From assembly GCF_001975705.1 (NCBI RefSeq), contig NZ_CP015090.1, positions 124,001-188,000 on the forward strand: a stretch of DNA of 64,000 bases. Reading direction: 5' to 3'. The notes beneath the pieces were generated by a model that did no database searches, was not told the origin of the DNA, and saw only the letters and a program-made list of their open reading frames with translations. A program made the translations under genes and the position numbers. How positions within the stretch are numbered: position 1 is the first letter of the stretch; every line of letters begins with the position of its first letter. Of this stretch, positions 50,595 to 58,677 are shown one piece after another. This stretch comes from Salipiger abyssi. Its GTDB lineage: Bacteria > Pseudomonadota > Alphaproteobacteria > Rhodobacterales > Rhodobacteraceae.

Positions 50595-52829
50595 TCAGAC
50601 CTCCGCCTCCTCCGGCGCCTGCCAGCGGATCTTCCACTCGATCAGCGGGCGCAGCCGGGACAGCTGCACCGGCTTGGTCAGCACCGAAAACCCCTGTTCC
50701 GCACCGGCCTTCAACAGCGCGTTGCTGCGGTCGGCGGTGATCATGATCGCCGGCACATGCACGCCGCTGGCCTGCCGTATCGCCGCGATGGCGCGGTCGC
50801 CGGTGTCGCCGTCATCGAGCTGATAATCCGCCAGCACGATATCGGGCGGCATGCCCATGTCGCGCAGATGCCCCAGCGCCTCTTCGGTGGAGCGCGCCGC
50901 CAGCACGCTCGCGCCCCATTGCTCCAGCTTGCTTGTAAAGGCGTAGAGCACATCCGGGTCGTTCTCGATCACCAGCACGATATGATCGAGCTCGTAGTCT
51001 TCGGCAGGCGTCTGGCGGCAGCCTTCCTGCACCCCGGCGGGGCGGCCCGACACCGCCTCCATCTCGATGGAAAACACCGAGCCGATCCCCGGTTTCGAGC
51101 GCACCCGCACCTTGTGGCCGAGATGCCGGCAGGTGCGGTCCACCACCGACAGGCCGAGCCCGACACCCGAGCCAAGCGGCACATTGTCGGCGCGCGCGAA
51201 CTCCTCGAAGATGCGCTTCTGATCCTTGCGCGAAATGCCGATGCCCGTATCCCAGACCTGCAATTCCACGCGCCCGCCCTTGCGCCGGCAGCCGGCCAGC
51301 ACCCGCCCGCCCTCGGGCGTGTACTGGATCGCATTGACCACCAGGTTCTGGATCGAGCGCAGCAGATAGACCGGATCCGAGCGCACGAAGACCATGCTCG
51401 GCACCATGTCGAGCCGCACCCCCTTGCGCTGCGCCAAAGGCATCTGGTCCTCCCAGACACTGCGCATCAGCGTGCCGAGACAGACCTCGGTGGGCGTCAG
51501 CGCGCGGTCGGCGCTTTCCAGCCGCGAGATATCCAGCAGCGAATGCAGCAGCTGCTCGATAGAGGAGAACGACCCGCCCAGCCGCTCGACCATCGGCGCA
51601 AAGCGCGTGTCCGAGGCGGCATCCGAGAGCGTCGCGATCAGCAGCTTGGCGGCGTTGATCGGTTGCAGCAGATCGTGGCTTGCCGCCGCCAGGAACCGCG
51701 TCTTGGACGAGACCGCCGCCTCGGCGCGTTCCTTGGCGACGCGCAGCTCCTCCTCGACCCGGGCCTTCTCCTCGTATTGCTCGCGCAGCTGCTCGTTGGC
51801 GCGGGTCAGCTCGGCGGTGCGCTCTGTCACCCGGTTCTCCAGCATCTCCGTCGCGCGGGTTTCGAGCGTCACGTCCTTCAGCTCCAGCAGCACGCCGCCA
51901 TCGGGCAGCCGGTGCGCGTGCAGGTCCAGCATCCGGCCGGTGGCGTGGCGCACCCGTCGCCGCAGCCGGCCCTGCCGTTCCAGCCGGTCGAGCCAATGGG
52001 CGATATCGTGCTCCGCCGCCTCGGCGATGAGCCCGTGCTGCGCGACGAAATCCAGCAGCCGCTGCAAATCGGTGCCGGTCTGGAGCATGGTATAGGGCAG
52101 GCCGAGCAATTGCCGGAACTGGCGGTTGAACATAGTCACCGCGCCCTCGGGCGAAAAGGTGCAGACCCCCGAGGTCATGTTCTCGAACACCGCTTGCAGA
52201 TAATCCGCCTGCCGGTCGATCAGATGCTCCTTTTCCGAGCGATTGCGGCGCACGATGGGGGTGATCTCGGTCAGCAGCAGCACCAGGTTCTCGGCGCTCG
52301 TGCGTTGGAGGTTGATCTGATACCAGCGGTCGCCCGCCAGCTCGATCACCAGCGACACCACCGAGGCCCCGACCCGCCCGCGCCGGGCCTGCGCCAGTGC
52401 CACGTCGAAACTGCCCTCGACGGTCACCAGATGGCGGCTTTCGGCCATGGCGGCGAAGCAGTTCTCGACCGACAGACCCGGTTGCAGCCGGCCCGAAATA
52501 TCCGGCAGCAGCCGCAGGAAGATGTCGTTGCAGACCTCCAGCCGCCCGCCGGTGAAGAGCGCCACCCCGCCATCCATCGCCGAGAGCGCGTCGGCGAGGT
52601 TCTTGCGCATGCGCTCGCTGTCGTCGCGGGCATGGCGCAGCTCGGATGTGGTGCGTTCGAGATCGCGGGTCTTGGCCCAGACCTGCGCCTGAAGGGCAAT
52701 CGCCGACTGAAACGCGCCATAGGCCGAGCTCCCGACCTCGTGCTGGCGATTGGCGCGGCGCATCAGCGCGTCGATGATCTTGGCCTGCCGCGCGACCTGG
52801 GTTTCGAGCGGCTCTTCGTGGTCGATCAT
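50595..52829 (-). CDS. Soluble hybrid histidine kinase/response regulator with PAS domains (NahK-like)
   Basis: This is a 744-residue hybrid kinase without membrane segments. N-terminal coiled-coil residues at about 5-75, two PAS domains (about 75-190 and 215-330), dimerisation helix with phospho-accepting His385 in AAASHDLLQP, an ATPase domain with NLVVNAIQYTPEGG (N box), WDTGIGI (G1) and GSGVGLGLSV (G2) at about 490-600, and a C-terminal receiver with Asp668 in VLADYQLDD. GGAGGG precedes the ATG. The gene overlaps the FIST protein gene by 4 bases, like the NosP-NahK pairing. It probably feeds the LuxR regulator two genes upstream. Confidence 0.92.
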   Translation of the reverse strand: MIDHEEPLETQVARQAKIIDALMRRANRQHEVGSSAYGAFQSAIALQAQVWAKTRDLERTTSELRHARDDSERMRKNLADALSAMDGGVALFTGGRLEVCNDIFLRLLPDISGRLQPGLSVENCFAAMAESRHLVTVEGSFDVALAQARRGRVGASVVSLVIELAGDRWYQINLQRTSAENLVLLLTEITPIVRRNRSEKEHLIDRQADYLQAVFENMTSGVCTFSPEGAVTMFNRQFRQLLGLPYTMLQTGTDLQRLLDFVAQHGLIAEAAEHDIAHWLDRLERQGRLRRRVRHATGRMLDLHAHRLPDGGVLLELKDVTLETRATEMLENRVTERTAELTRANEQLREQYEEKARVEEELRVAKERAEAAVSSKTRFLAAASHDLLQPINAAKLLIATLSDAASDTRFAPMVERLGGSFSSIEQLLHSLLDISRLESADRALTPTEVCLGTLMRSVWEDQMPLAQRKGVRLDMVPSMVFVRSDPVYLLRSIQNLVVNAIQYTPEGGRVLAGCRRKGGRVELQVWDTGIGISRKDQKRIFEEFARADNVPLGSGVGLGLSVVDRTCRHLGHKVRVRSKPGIGSVFSIEMEAVSGRPAGVQEGCRQTPAEDYELDHIVLVIENDPDVLYAFTSKLEQWGASVLAARSTEEALGHLRDMGMPPDIVLADYQLDDGDTGDRAIAAIRQASGVHVPAIMITADRSNALLKAGAEQGFSVLTKPVQLSRLRPLIEWKIRWQAPEEAEV

Positions 52830-53983
52830 GCGAATTCCCTCCGCCCCGGATCGAAAAACGCGACGCCCACGAAGGTCTGGTTCACATGCACGCCGCAATG
52901 CTGCTCGCCATAGGTGTTGAATCCCACGACGCGGCGCTCGCGAAAGATCTCGCTCACCGGGCCGGAGAGCTGCTTCTGCTCGATCTCCAGCTTGCGCAGC
53001 ACGCAGTCGAAGCCCAGCACGAAATCCGGCGCGGCGTCGCGCGGGCCCTTCACGTCTAGCTCTGCCCTGAGCGTTTCCAGGATCTCCTTGCCCCGACCCA
53101 ACGTCAGGATCAGCCCGTCGTCGATGGCGCCCAGAAAGGACAGCGCATGGGCGCCGGGTGCGTCATGGATGGCGCGGACATGATAGTTCATATTCTGCCG
53201 CACCAGCATCGGATTCTCGGCAAAGACCTGCGGCGAAAGCTGTTCGACCGGGCAGCCGACGACGCGGGCATATTCCAGCGCCGCCGGGGCGCCGTTGATC
53301 TCCAGCACCAGCCGCTCCTCGGGGATCGCCTCGGTGACGACCATCTGTTGCTCTGTCGGGAGGAAATGGTCGAAGCCCAGCCCCTGAAAGGCCAGATCCG
53401 TTTCCAGCAGCAGGAGCAGCGCTGCATTGGTGTGAAACCGCCCGTTCTGAAGCACGAAGGTTTCCCTGAACGCCAGATTGTCGCCCGCCGAGCCGCCGAA
53501 GATCGGGATCTCGCGCAGCGCCGCCTCCAGCGTGGCGACCAGCAGATCCTCCTGTTTCGACAGCCCGTCGGCAAATATCAGCGCCAGTCGGTTCCAGCCG
53601 GCGGTGCGCTGGAACCGCGCCGCATGGGCGCGCACCTGCGACGCGATGGTCTTCATCGAGAGCGGTTTCAGCGGCTCGATCAGCAACGAGGCGCAGCGGA
53701 AATGCTCGCGCGGGAAGGCAAGCAGCAGCAGCGCCTCGATCTCGTAACCCTCCGGCGTGATGGTGCCGGCGGTGGTGCAGCCAAAGACCGGCACACCGTC
53801 GGCCCCCGCCTCCAGCGCCTGCGCCACGGTGTCGAGCGGCAGCCCCTCGGGCACGAAGGCCAGCACGAAGCAGGTCTCCGGCAGGTCGATCTGGCTCAGC
53901 GCCTCATCCACCGCCGCCCGCGCGCCGGTGTCGCGCGAGACGGCGATCTTCACATAGCGTGGCGGCGCGCGCTCCGGCCCCAT
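52826..53983 (-). CDS. FIST-domain signal protein (NosP-like)
   Basis: This 385-residue protein has a FIST N domain (about 35-215: GVPVFGCTTAGTITPEGYE near 64-82, PIFGGSAGDNLAF near 165) and a FIST C domain (about 230-365), ending in FNTYGEQHCGVHVNQTFVGVAFF (in parts). FIST proteins sense small ligands; NosP binds haem and nitric oxide and controls a co-encoded kinase. It overlaps the hybrid kinase gene by 4 bases. Whether it carries haem here is open; the ligand could instead be a methanol-oxidation signal. Confidence 0.88.
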   Translation of the reverse strand: MGPERAPPRYVKIAVSRDTGARAAVDEALSQIDLPETCFVLAFVPEGLPLDTVAQALEAGADGVPVFGCTTAGTITPEGYEIEALLLLAFPREHFRCASLLIEPLKPLSMKTIASQVRAHAARFQRTAGWNRLALIFADGLSKQEDLLVATLEAALREIPIFGGSAGDNLAFRETFVLQNGRFHTNAALLLLLETDLAFQGLGFDHFLPTEQQMVVTEAIPEERLVLEINGAPAALEYARVVGCPVEQLSPQVFAENPMLVRQNMNYHVRAIHDAPGAHALSFLGAIDDGLILTLGRGKEILETLRAELDVKGPRDAAPDFVLGFDCVLRKLEIEQKQLSGPVSEIFRERRVVGFNTYGEQHCGVHVNQTFVGVAFFDPGRREFA

Positions 53984-53987
53984 GCGG

Positions 53988-54710
53988 CTAGTGGCTCAGA
54001 AAGGCCTGGGCGTCGGCGTCGCGGGTGCCGATGGCCGTGGCGGGCTGCGATCCCTCGACCAGAACCGCCGCCTGGGTGCGGTTCTGCACCCCCAGCCGCC
54101 GCAGCAGCGCGGTGATATGCGCCTTGACCGTGGCCTCGGCCAGCGACAGCTCATAGGCGATCTGCTTGTTGGGCTTGCCGGCGCAGATCAGCTTCATGAT
54201 GCGCTGCTGCTGCGGGGTGAGCTCGGCCAGCTTGGGATGCAGGTTCTCGAAGGCCGCGTCCGGCGCGGTGCCTTGTCCGGCCTGATAGCCCGAATGCACG
54301 TATTTCCGCCCCGCCGCGATCTCGTGCAGGGCCTGCCGCAGCAGCGGCGCCGGCGCGTCCTTGGGCAGGAAACCGGCGGCGCCCTCGGCCATCAGCGCCT
54401 GCACCACCTGCGCCGAGGTCAGAGACGAGATCACCAGGATCGGCGCGTCGGGCAGCGCCTCGCGCAGCCGCTGAAACCCCGAGATGCCGCTGACATCGGG
54501 CAGCTTGAGGTCGAACATCACGAGATCGGGGGCAAAACCGCTCTCGACCAGTGCCAGAGCGCCGCCGAGCGTCTGGGCCTTTTCCACCTGGCAATCCGGG
54601 AACACCAGTTGCAGCGCGGCGGCGAGCGCATCGCTGTAAAGCGGATGGTCGTCGACGATCGCCACGGACTGGATGGTACCCGGCGGCGGGGTGCCGGTCA
54701 TGTCTTTCAT
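53988..54710 (-). CDS. LuxR-type DNA-binding response regulator
   Basis: This 240-residue regulator has a receiver domain (about 14-130) with acidic pocket Asp20/Asp21 and phospho-acceptor Asp67 in VMFDLKLPD, and a LuxR-type HTH near residues 165-225 (LTPQQQRIMKLICAGKPNKQIAYELS, in parts, ATVKAHITALLRRLGV). It is probably the output of the FIST/hybrid kinase pair, encoded two genes downstream of it on the same strand. It is comparable to regulators of PQQ alcohol dehydrogenase systems. The SD GGAGGAG lies in a hairpin. Confidence 0.92.
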   Translation of the reverse strand: MKDMTGTPPPGTIQSVAIVDDHPLYSDALAAALQLVFPDCQVEKAQTLGGALALVESGFAPDLVMFDLKLPDVSGISGFQRLREALPDAPILVISSLTSAQVVQALMAEGAAGFLPKDAPAPLLRQALHEIAAGRKYVHSGYQAGQGTAPDAAFENLHPKLAELTPQQQRIMKLICAGKPNKQIAYELSLAEATVKAHITALLRRLGVQNRTQAAVLVEGSQPATAIGTRDADAQAFLSH

Positions 54711-54744
54711 TGAAATCTCCTCCCATTGGGAGGTTAGCGTATGA
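54711..54744 (-). promoter_or_regulatory. Hairpin masking the ribosome site of the response regulator
   Basis: In the leader RNA, CCTCCC pairs with GGGAGG around AAT (template-strand sequence at 54720-54734). The GGGAGG arm is itself the Shine-Dalgarno sequence of the regulator gene, so the 6-bp stem could lower its translation. A weaker version precedes gfa. Confidence 0.4.
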
Positions 54745-54832
54745 CAATTCATTCGCGCAACGGTAGAGATGCGGTCCGGCGTCGGCAGCGGTGAGCCGCC
54801 TGCGCCAGAACCGGGATTACGGGACATCGGCC

Positions 54833-55459
54833 CTATTTCAAAGCGCCGCTCTGCTTGGCCACATGGGTGGCGATGACATCCATCAGCGGCGGCGACAGGC
54901 AATCGTAGGGCTCCAGCCCCAGCTCGCGCAGCCGGCCGCGGATCTCGTCCATGCGCGACGGGTCCACCCCCGATTCGATGATCGAGGAAACGAAGGCGGC
55001 GAATTCCGCAGGCGACCAGCCCGATTGCGACGACAGCTCCGTATGCACGAAATCGAGCCCGTGGAACGGGTGGCCGGTATTCTCGATGCGGCCATACATA
55101 TGCACGCCGCAGCCCTTGCAGGCATGGCGCTGGATCGCCGCCGAGGCATCGACGATCTCCAGCTTGTCGGCGTTTTCGGTCACCTCGACCTGATCGCGGC
55201 CCACCACGGCGATCTGGGCAAAGATCGCGCCCTCGGGTTTCCAGCATTTGGTGCAGCCGCAGACATGGTTATGCGCGGTCTGCGCCGAGACCGCGACCAC
55301 CACCGGGTTGCTGCTGCATTTGCAGCTGAGCGTGCCGCCGGAAAACCCCGGGGTCGCGGGTGTCACACCGTTATCGACCGAGGGGTGAATCCTGACATGG
55401 CTGTAGCTTTGCGCGGCGGGTCCGTCCTCGCCGCCGAAGAGTTTGTCCAAAAGTCCCAT
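54833..55459 (-). CDS. gfa: S-(hydroxymethyl)glutathione synthase (formaldehyde-activating enzyme, Gfa)
   Basis: This 208-residue zinc enzyme accelerates condensation of formaldehyde with glutathione. The Gfa fold is seen in [13 protein letters not shown] (near 42-54), [12 protein letters not shown] (near 64-75) and [22 protein letters not shown] (in parts, near 110-131), which hold the zinc-binding cysteines. The ATG at 55459 (protein begins [10 protein letters not shown]) has GGGAGGAGA about 11 bases before. It supplies substrate for the class III alcohol dehydrogenase at 32544. It is separated from that gene by the quinoprotein cluster but shares a promoter motif. Confidence 0.93.
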   Translation of the reverse strand: MGLLDKLFGGEDGPAAQSYSHVRIHPSVDNGVTPATPGFSGGTLSCKCSSNPVVVAVSAQTAHNHVCGCTKCWKPEGAIFAQIAVVGRDQVEVTENADKLEIVDASAAIQRHACKGCGVHMYGRIENTGHPFHGLDFVHTELSSQSGWSPAEFAAFVSSIIESGVDPSRMDEIRGRLRELGLEPYDCLSPPLMDVIATHVAKQSGALK

Positions 55460-55671
55460 ATTGCGTTGTCTCCTCCCAATGGAGCGCCGCTTTCGCCGGG
55501 CGCCCCTGCCCAAGCGTGGGGCCTTGGCGGGATTCGGGCAATTCAGCCGTAAGTATCGGCTGGGATACAGGCCGATGGCGGTATGAATGGCATTTCTTTC
55601 CCCGAGATGAGGATCGAATCGCCTTCTGTCCGGCGTTCTTGCAGATCGTTCTGCCTGTTTCCGGAGTGCGC
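55460..55671 (-). promoter_or_regulatory. gfa upstream region with the shared 33-bp motif
   Basis: This 212-base region lies before gfa. The 33-bp segment 55531-55563 matches the one at 41804-41836 at 22 positions, with core AAGTATCGG. An inner inverted repeat CAGCCG-N7-CGGCTG is seen at 55544-55562. Nearer the start, CTCC-ATTG-GGAG forms a small hairpin over the gfa Shine-Dalgarno sequence. Confidence 0.45.
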
Positions 55672-56316
55672 TCAGCCGATCCGGAACCCGCCGGCCAGCA
55701 TCCCGGCAACGGCTTCCGGCGGCAGGCTCGCATCGAGCGCCAGCGCCGCGTGGCCGGCGATCTCGGCGCCGATCTCTTCGGTATGGCCGCTGTCGGAGAC
55801 ATGCAGCAGCCGCAGCGCGTGGCGGCTGGCCAGCAGATCGAGCCGCGCCGCCAGCCCGACGCCCGGCATGCCGAAACCCGAGGCGATCACCAGCTCCGCC
55901 GGATCCGGCACCAGTGCCGCCAACCCGGCGAGGCCGCGGTCGAGCGGCGGGTCGTCGAGCTGCCCCGCCGAGGCCAGCGCAGAGGCGGTGTCATGGGCGC
56001 TGACCATCCCGGCGATCACCTCGGCCATGCCCCCGGCGCGCAGCGGCACCGCAAGCGGTGCGCCGGCCCCAAGCGCCAGCAGCCCGACGCGCCCGCCGGC
56101 GAGATCGGCGCGCCAGCCGATCAGCGCCAGCGCCTCGGCGGCAGCGACAGAGCGGAAGGCGCGGATCAGACCCCAGAGCATCGAGGGCCGGAAATCCGCT
56201 ACCAGCAGACAGTCGCCCGGTCGCGCCGCCTCTGCCGGGCAGGGCGCCAGATCGCGCAGCGCCAGCAGCTCCGCCGGTCGCAGCGCCGCGCCCGGCACGT
56301 CCAGCGCGGCGGTCAT
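55672..56316 (-). CDS. Compact DUF58-like protein
   Basis: This 214-residue protein resembles the core of DUF58 (MoxR-partner) proteins: an N-terminal [13 protein letters not shown] helix, a von Willebrand-like strand with [17 protein letters not shown] near 33-49 (DxSxS-type metal-site position altered to DFRPS), and [25 protein letters not shown] near 58 (in parts). The usual middle motif (R/GRGLEF...GDxxRxIDW) is absent, so it is shorter than the typical 300 residues. No MoxR ATPase gene is in the window. It follows pqqE on the same strand after a hairpin. Function unknown. Confidence 0.6.
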   Translation of the reverse strand: MTAALDVPGAALRPAELLALRDLAPCPAEAARPGDCLLVADFRPSMLWGLIRAFRSVAAAEALALIGWRADLAGGRVGLLALGAGAPLAVPLRAGGMAEVIAGMVSAHDTASALASAGQLDDPPLDRGLAGLAALVPDPAELVIASGFGMPGVGLAARLDLLASRHALRLLHVSDSGHTEEIGAEIAGHAALALDASLPPEAVAGMLAGGFRIG

Positions 56317-56367
56317 CGCGGATCCCTGCGAATGGGCATGGGGACGGCCTCGGCGGTCATGGCTCCT

Positions 56368-56403
56368 CTCGGATGTCGAAGACTGGGCCTCAGTCTATCC
56401 GAG
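56368..56403 (-). terminator. Hairpin after pqqE
   Basis: CTCGGAT (56368-56374) pairs with ATCCGAG (56397-56403), and inside it AGACTG (56380-56385) pairs with CAGTCT (56391-56396), leaving a 5-base loop and a one-sided bulge. The interrupted stem of 13 base pairs lies 45 bases after the pqqE stop. It is likely the terminator or processing site of the pqq operon, before the DUF58-like gene. Confidence 0.55.
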
Positions 56404-56448
56404 CGCGGACACCCCCGGAATACAGCCAGAGGTCGCAAACCGGGCGGC

Positions 56449-57558
56449 CTATTCGGCAGGTTCGGGCACGGGCTTTCCGGGCGCGCTGCGATAGATGAGC
56501 GGCGCGCCCTCCGCCGCCGCATGCGCCTCGGCGCGGGCTTGCAGGTCGATATGGTGGGGGGATTTCACGCAGACCGGATCGGTTGCAGCGGCATCGCCGG
56601 CAAGCGCCATGGCCTGACAGCGGCAGCCGCCGAAATCCACCTCCTTGCGCTCGCAGCTCGCGCAGGGCTCGGGCATCCAGTCCGTGCCGCGATAGGCGTT
56701 GAACGCGCGGCCCTCGTACCAGATGTCCGACAGGGGCGTTTCGCGCGCATTGTCGAAGCTGAGATGCGGGATACTCTGCGCCGCATGGCAGGGCAGCACC
56801 ACGCCATCGGGCGCCACGTTGAGCCCGGTGGAGCCCCAGCCCCCCATGCAGCGCTTTGGGTAATCGGAGTGGTAATCGGCGGGCACGTAGTCGATCACCA
56901 GCGTGCCTTTCAGCCTTGCCCGCGCCTCTGTCACGATGCGCGTCGCCTCCTCCGCCTGGGCGCGGGTCGGCATCAGTGCATCGCGGTTTTTCAGCGCCCA
57001 GCCATGGAACTGCACGGTGGCGACCTCGATGCGTCGGGCGCCCATCTCCACCGCCATCTCCAGCGCGCGGGGAAGCTGGTGCAGGTTGCGCCGATGCAGC
57101 ACCGCGTTGAGGGTGAGCGGAAAGCCGATTGCGGCGATCCACTCCGCCACCATCATCTTGCGCTTGTAGCCGCCCTTGTAGCCGCCGATCTCGTCAGCCA
57201 TCTCGGGCGTGGTGCCTTGCAGCGAAAGCTGGATATGGTCGAGCCCGGCGTCGTCGAGCGCTTTCAGCCGGCGCTCGGTCAGGCCGATGCCCGAGGTGAT
57301 GAGGTTGGTATAAAGCCCGGCGTCGCGGGCGGCCTGCACCAGCTCTTCGAGATCGCGGCGGGTGGCGGGCTCGCCGCCGGAGAGGTGGAGCTGCAACACA
57401 CCCAGATCGGCGGCCTGTCTGAAGACGTCGCGCCATTCGGCGGTGGAAAGCTCGTTCTCCTGCCGGGCGAGGTCGACCGGGTTCGAGCAATAGGGGCAGG
57501 CGAGCGGGCAGCGATGGGTGAGTTCGGCCAGCATGGCGATGGGGGGACGGGCGGTCAT
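56449..57558 (-). CDS. pqqE: PQQ biosynthesis radical SAM enzyme PqqE
   Basis: This 369-residue radical SAM protein has the cluster motif CPLACPYC at 17-24 and a C-terminal SPASM domain with further cysteines (CASCERKEVDFGGCRCQA (in part) near 305-322). It links Glu and Tyr side chains of PqqA, the first step of PQQ formation, with PqqD as partner. The ATG overlaps the stop of a 34-codon frame (ATGA). It is separated from pqqD by about 97 bases, whereas the two often touch or are fused. Confidence 0.96.
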   Translation of the reverse strand: MTARPPIAMLAELTHRCPLACPYCSNPVDLARQENELSTAEWRDVFRQAADLGVLQLHLSGGEPATRRDLEELVQAARDAGLYTNLITSGIGLTERRLKALDDAGLDHIQLSLQGTTPEMADEIGGYKGGYKRKMMVAEWIAAIGFPLTLNAVLHRRNLHQLPRALEMAVEMGARRIEVATVQFHGWALKNRDALMPTRAQAEEATRIVTEARARLKGTLVIDYVPADYHSDYPKRCMGGWGSTGLNVAPDGVVLPCHAAQSIPHLSFDNARETPLSDIWYEGRAFNAYRGTDWMPEPCASCERKEVDFGGCRCQAMALAGDAAATDPVCVKSPHHIDLQARAEAHAAAEGAPLIYRSAPGKPVPEPAE

Positions 57559-57659
57559 TTGGCGCCTTTTTCTGCGGCGGCGGGCCGGGTGGCAAAGGCC
57601 GCGCCTTGCGTATTTGGAAAGAGAAGACGCTGCTTATGTGGAACTGACGGGCAGGTCAT
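57555..57659 (-). CDS. Possible 34-residue coupled frame between pqqD and pqqE
   Basis: A short frame (begins MTCPSVPHKQRLL, ends AAEKGAK) starts with an ATG overlapping the pqqD stop (ATGA) and ends with a TGA overlapping the pqqE ATG. Its sequence lies largely over the intergenic repeat copy, so it may be a repeat insertion that happens to stay open, keeping translational coupling across the gap. No protein family is recognised. Expression is not supported by any other sign. Confidence 0.3.
   Translation of the reverse strand: MTCPSVPHKQRLLFPNTQGAAFATRPAAAEKGAK
57608..57630 (+). repeat. Short intergenic repeat, copy 3
   Basis: GCGTATTTGGAAAGAGAAGA followed by CGC, sharing its core with 38893-38918 and 50465-50490. 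It lies in the pqqD-pqqE gap. It may explain why this pair is spaced apart here. Confidence 0.5.
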
Positions 57660-57928
57660 CGCAGATCCAGAAAGCGGCGGGTGTGCAGCGCGCCGAGGAA
57701 CCCGGCGCTGTCGGCGGCGATCTGTTCCTGCGGGGCGTTGTATTTCGCCGCCAGTGCCGCGGTGATCTCGCCAAAGCTGCGGATACCGTCGAGCTCCGAC
57801 AGGATGGCATGGGCCACCGTATCGAGTGTGACGGTGCGTTCCGGCGCCAGCAGCACCCAGGTCTCGCGCACCCGGTCCCAGTGCAGGCGCACGCCGCGGG
57901 GCAGGGCGGGGATGTCGGCGGGCGACAT
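57656..57928 (-). CDS. pqqD: PQQ biosynthesis peptide chaperone PqqD
   Basis: This 90-residue PqqD protein has the small winged-helix fold that binds PqqA and delivers it to PqqE. Landmarks are IPALPRGVRLHWDRVRETWVLLAPE (in parts) near 6-30 and LDTVAHAILSELDGIRSFGEI near 35-55. The ATG at 57928 overlaps the pqqC stop. Length is normal for the family. Confidence 0.94.
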   Translation of the reverse strand: MSPADIPALPRGVRLHWDRVRETWVLLAPERTVTLDTVAHAILSELDGIRSFGEITAALAAKYNAPQEQIAADSAGFLGALHTRRFLDLR

Positions 57929-58677
57929 CACGCGGCCTCGGCGGCACGCAGCCCCTCGCCGGGGCGCCAGGCGCCGGGCGGGATGCGGGCGGGCTCGACA
58001 TAGGCGCCCCAGAGCGCATCGAGCTGCGACCAGAGCACATCGGTTTTGAAGATCAGCGCTTTCGCCGCCATCTCCTGTTTCTCGGCGGTGTCCGCATGGT
58101 CGAGCACCCATTTCAGCCCGAAGGCCACGTCTTTGGGCGCCTCCTTCAGCCGGTTGCGGAAATAGCTCAGCGAGCTGTCATCGGCGAAATCGTAATTCTC
58201 GAGCAGCCCCTCGATGCGATTGGCGTGGATCGCGGGGGCGAACAGCTCGGTGAGCGAGGCGGCGACGGCCTCGAGCAGCGTCTTGTCGCGGACAAAGCGC
58301 ACATAGGCGTCGACCGCGAATTTCGTCGCCGGCAGCACGCCCTCGCAGGAGGCGACATAATCGGGGTCGAGCCCCACCGCCTCCGCCAGCCGCAGCCAGC
58401 GGCGGATGCCGCCCTCGTTGGTGTCGGTGCCGTCGTGATCCTCGATCCGGCTGCGCCAGGCGCGGCGCAGGGCCGGATCCTCGACGCGGGACATGAAAGC
58501 CGCGTCCTTCATCGGGATAGAATGCTGGTAGTAATAGCGGTTGATCACCCAGGCACGCACCTCGTCGGGCGTGCAGCCGCCGCCATGCAGTCGGTGATGA
58601 AACGGGTGCAGATCGTGATAGCGCTCGGCGCCGATCTGCCGCAGCCTTGCCTCGAACGCGTCGCGTGTCTGGGTCAT
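57928..58677 (-). CDS. pqqC: Pyrroloquinoline-quinone synthase PqqC
   Basis: This 249-residue cofactorless oxidase catalyses the last step, an eight-electron oxidation closing the PQQ ring. Family marks are YHDLHPFHHRLHGG near 21-34, RYYYQHSIPMKDAAFMSR near 48-65, RIEDHDGTDTNEGGI near 77-91 and LLENYDFADDSSLSYFRNRLKEAP (in parts) near 155. The ATG at 58677 follows an excellent GGAGG and overlaps the pqqB stop; a longer upstream start is not needed. Confidence 0.96.
   Translation of the reverse strand: MTQTRDAFEARLRQIGAERYHDLHPFHHRLHGGGCTPDEVRAWVINRYYYQHSIPMKDAAFMSRVEDPALRRAWRSRIEDHDGTDTNEGGIRRWLRLAEAVGLDPDYVASCEGVLPATKFAVDAYVRFVRDKTLLEAVAASLTELFAPAIHANRIEGLLENYDFADDSSLSYFRNRLKEAPKDVAFGLKWVLDHADTAEKQEMAAKALIFKTDVLWSQLDALWGAYVEPARIPPGAWRPGEGLRAAEAA

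Noticed and set aside
50310..52913. An 867-codon plus-strand frame opposite the histidine kinase
   Set aside because: The minus strand encodes a complete hybrid kinase with all catalytic boxes; the plus frame has no domain signal.
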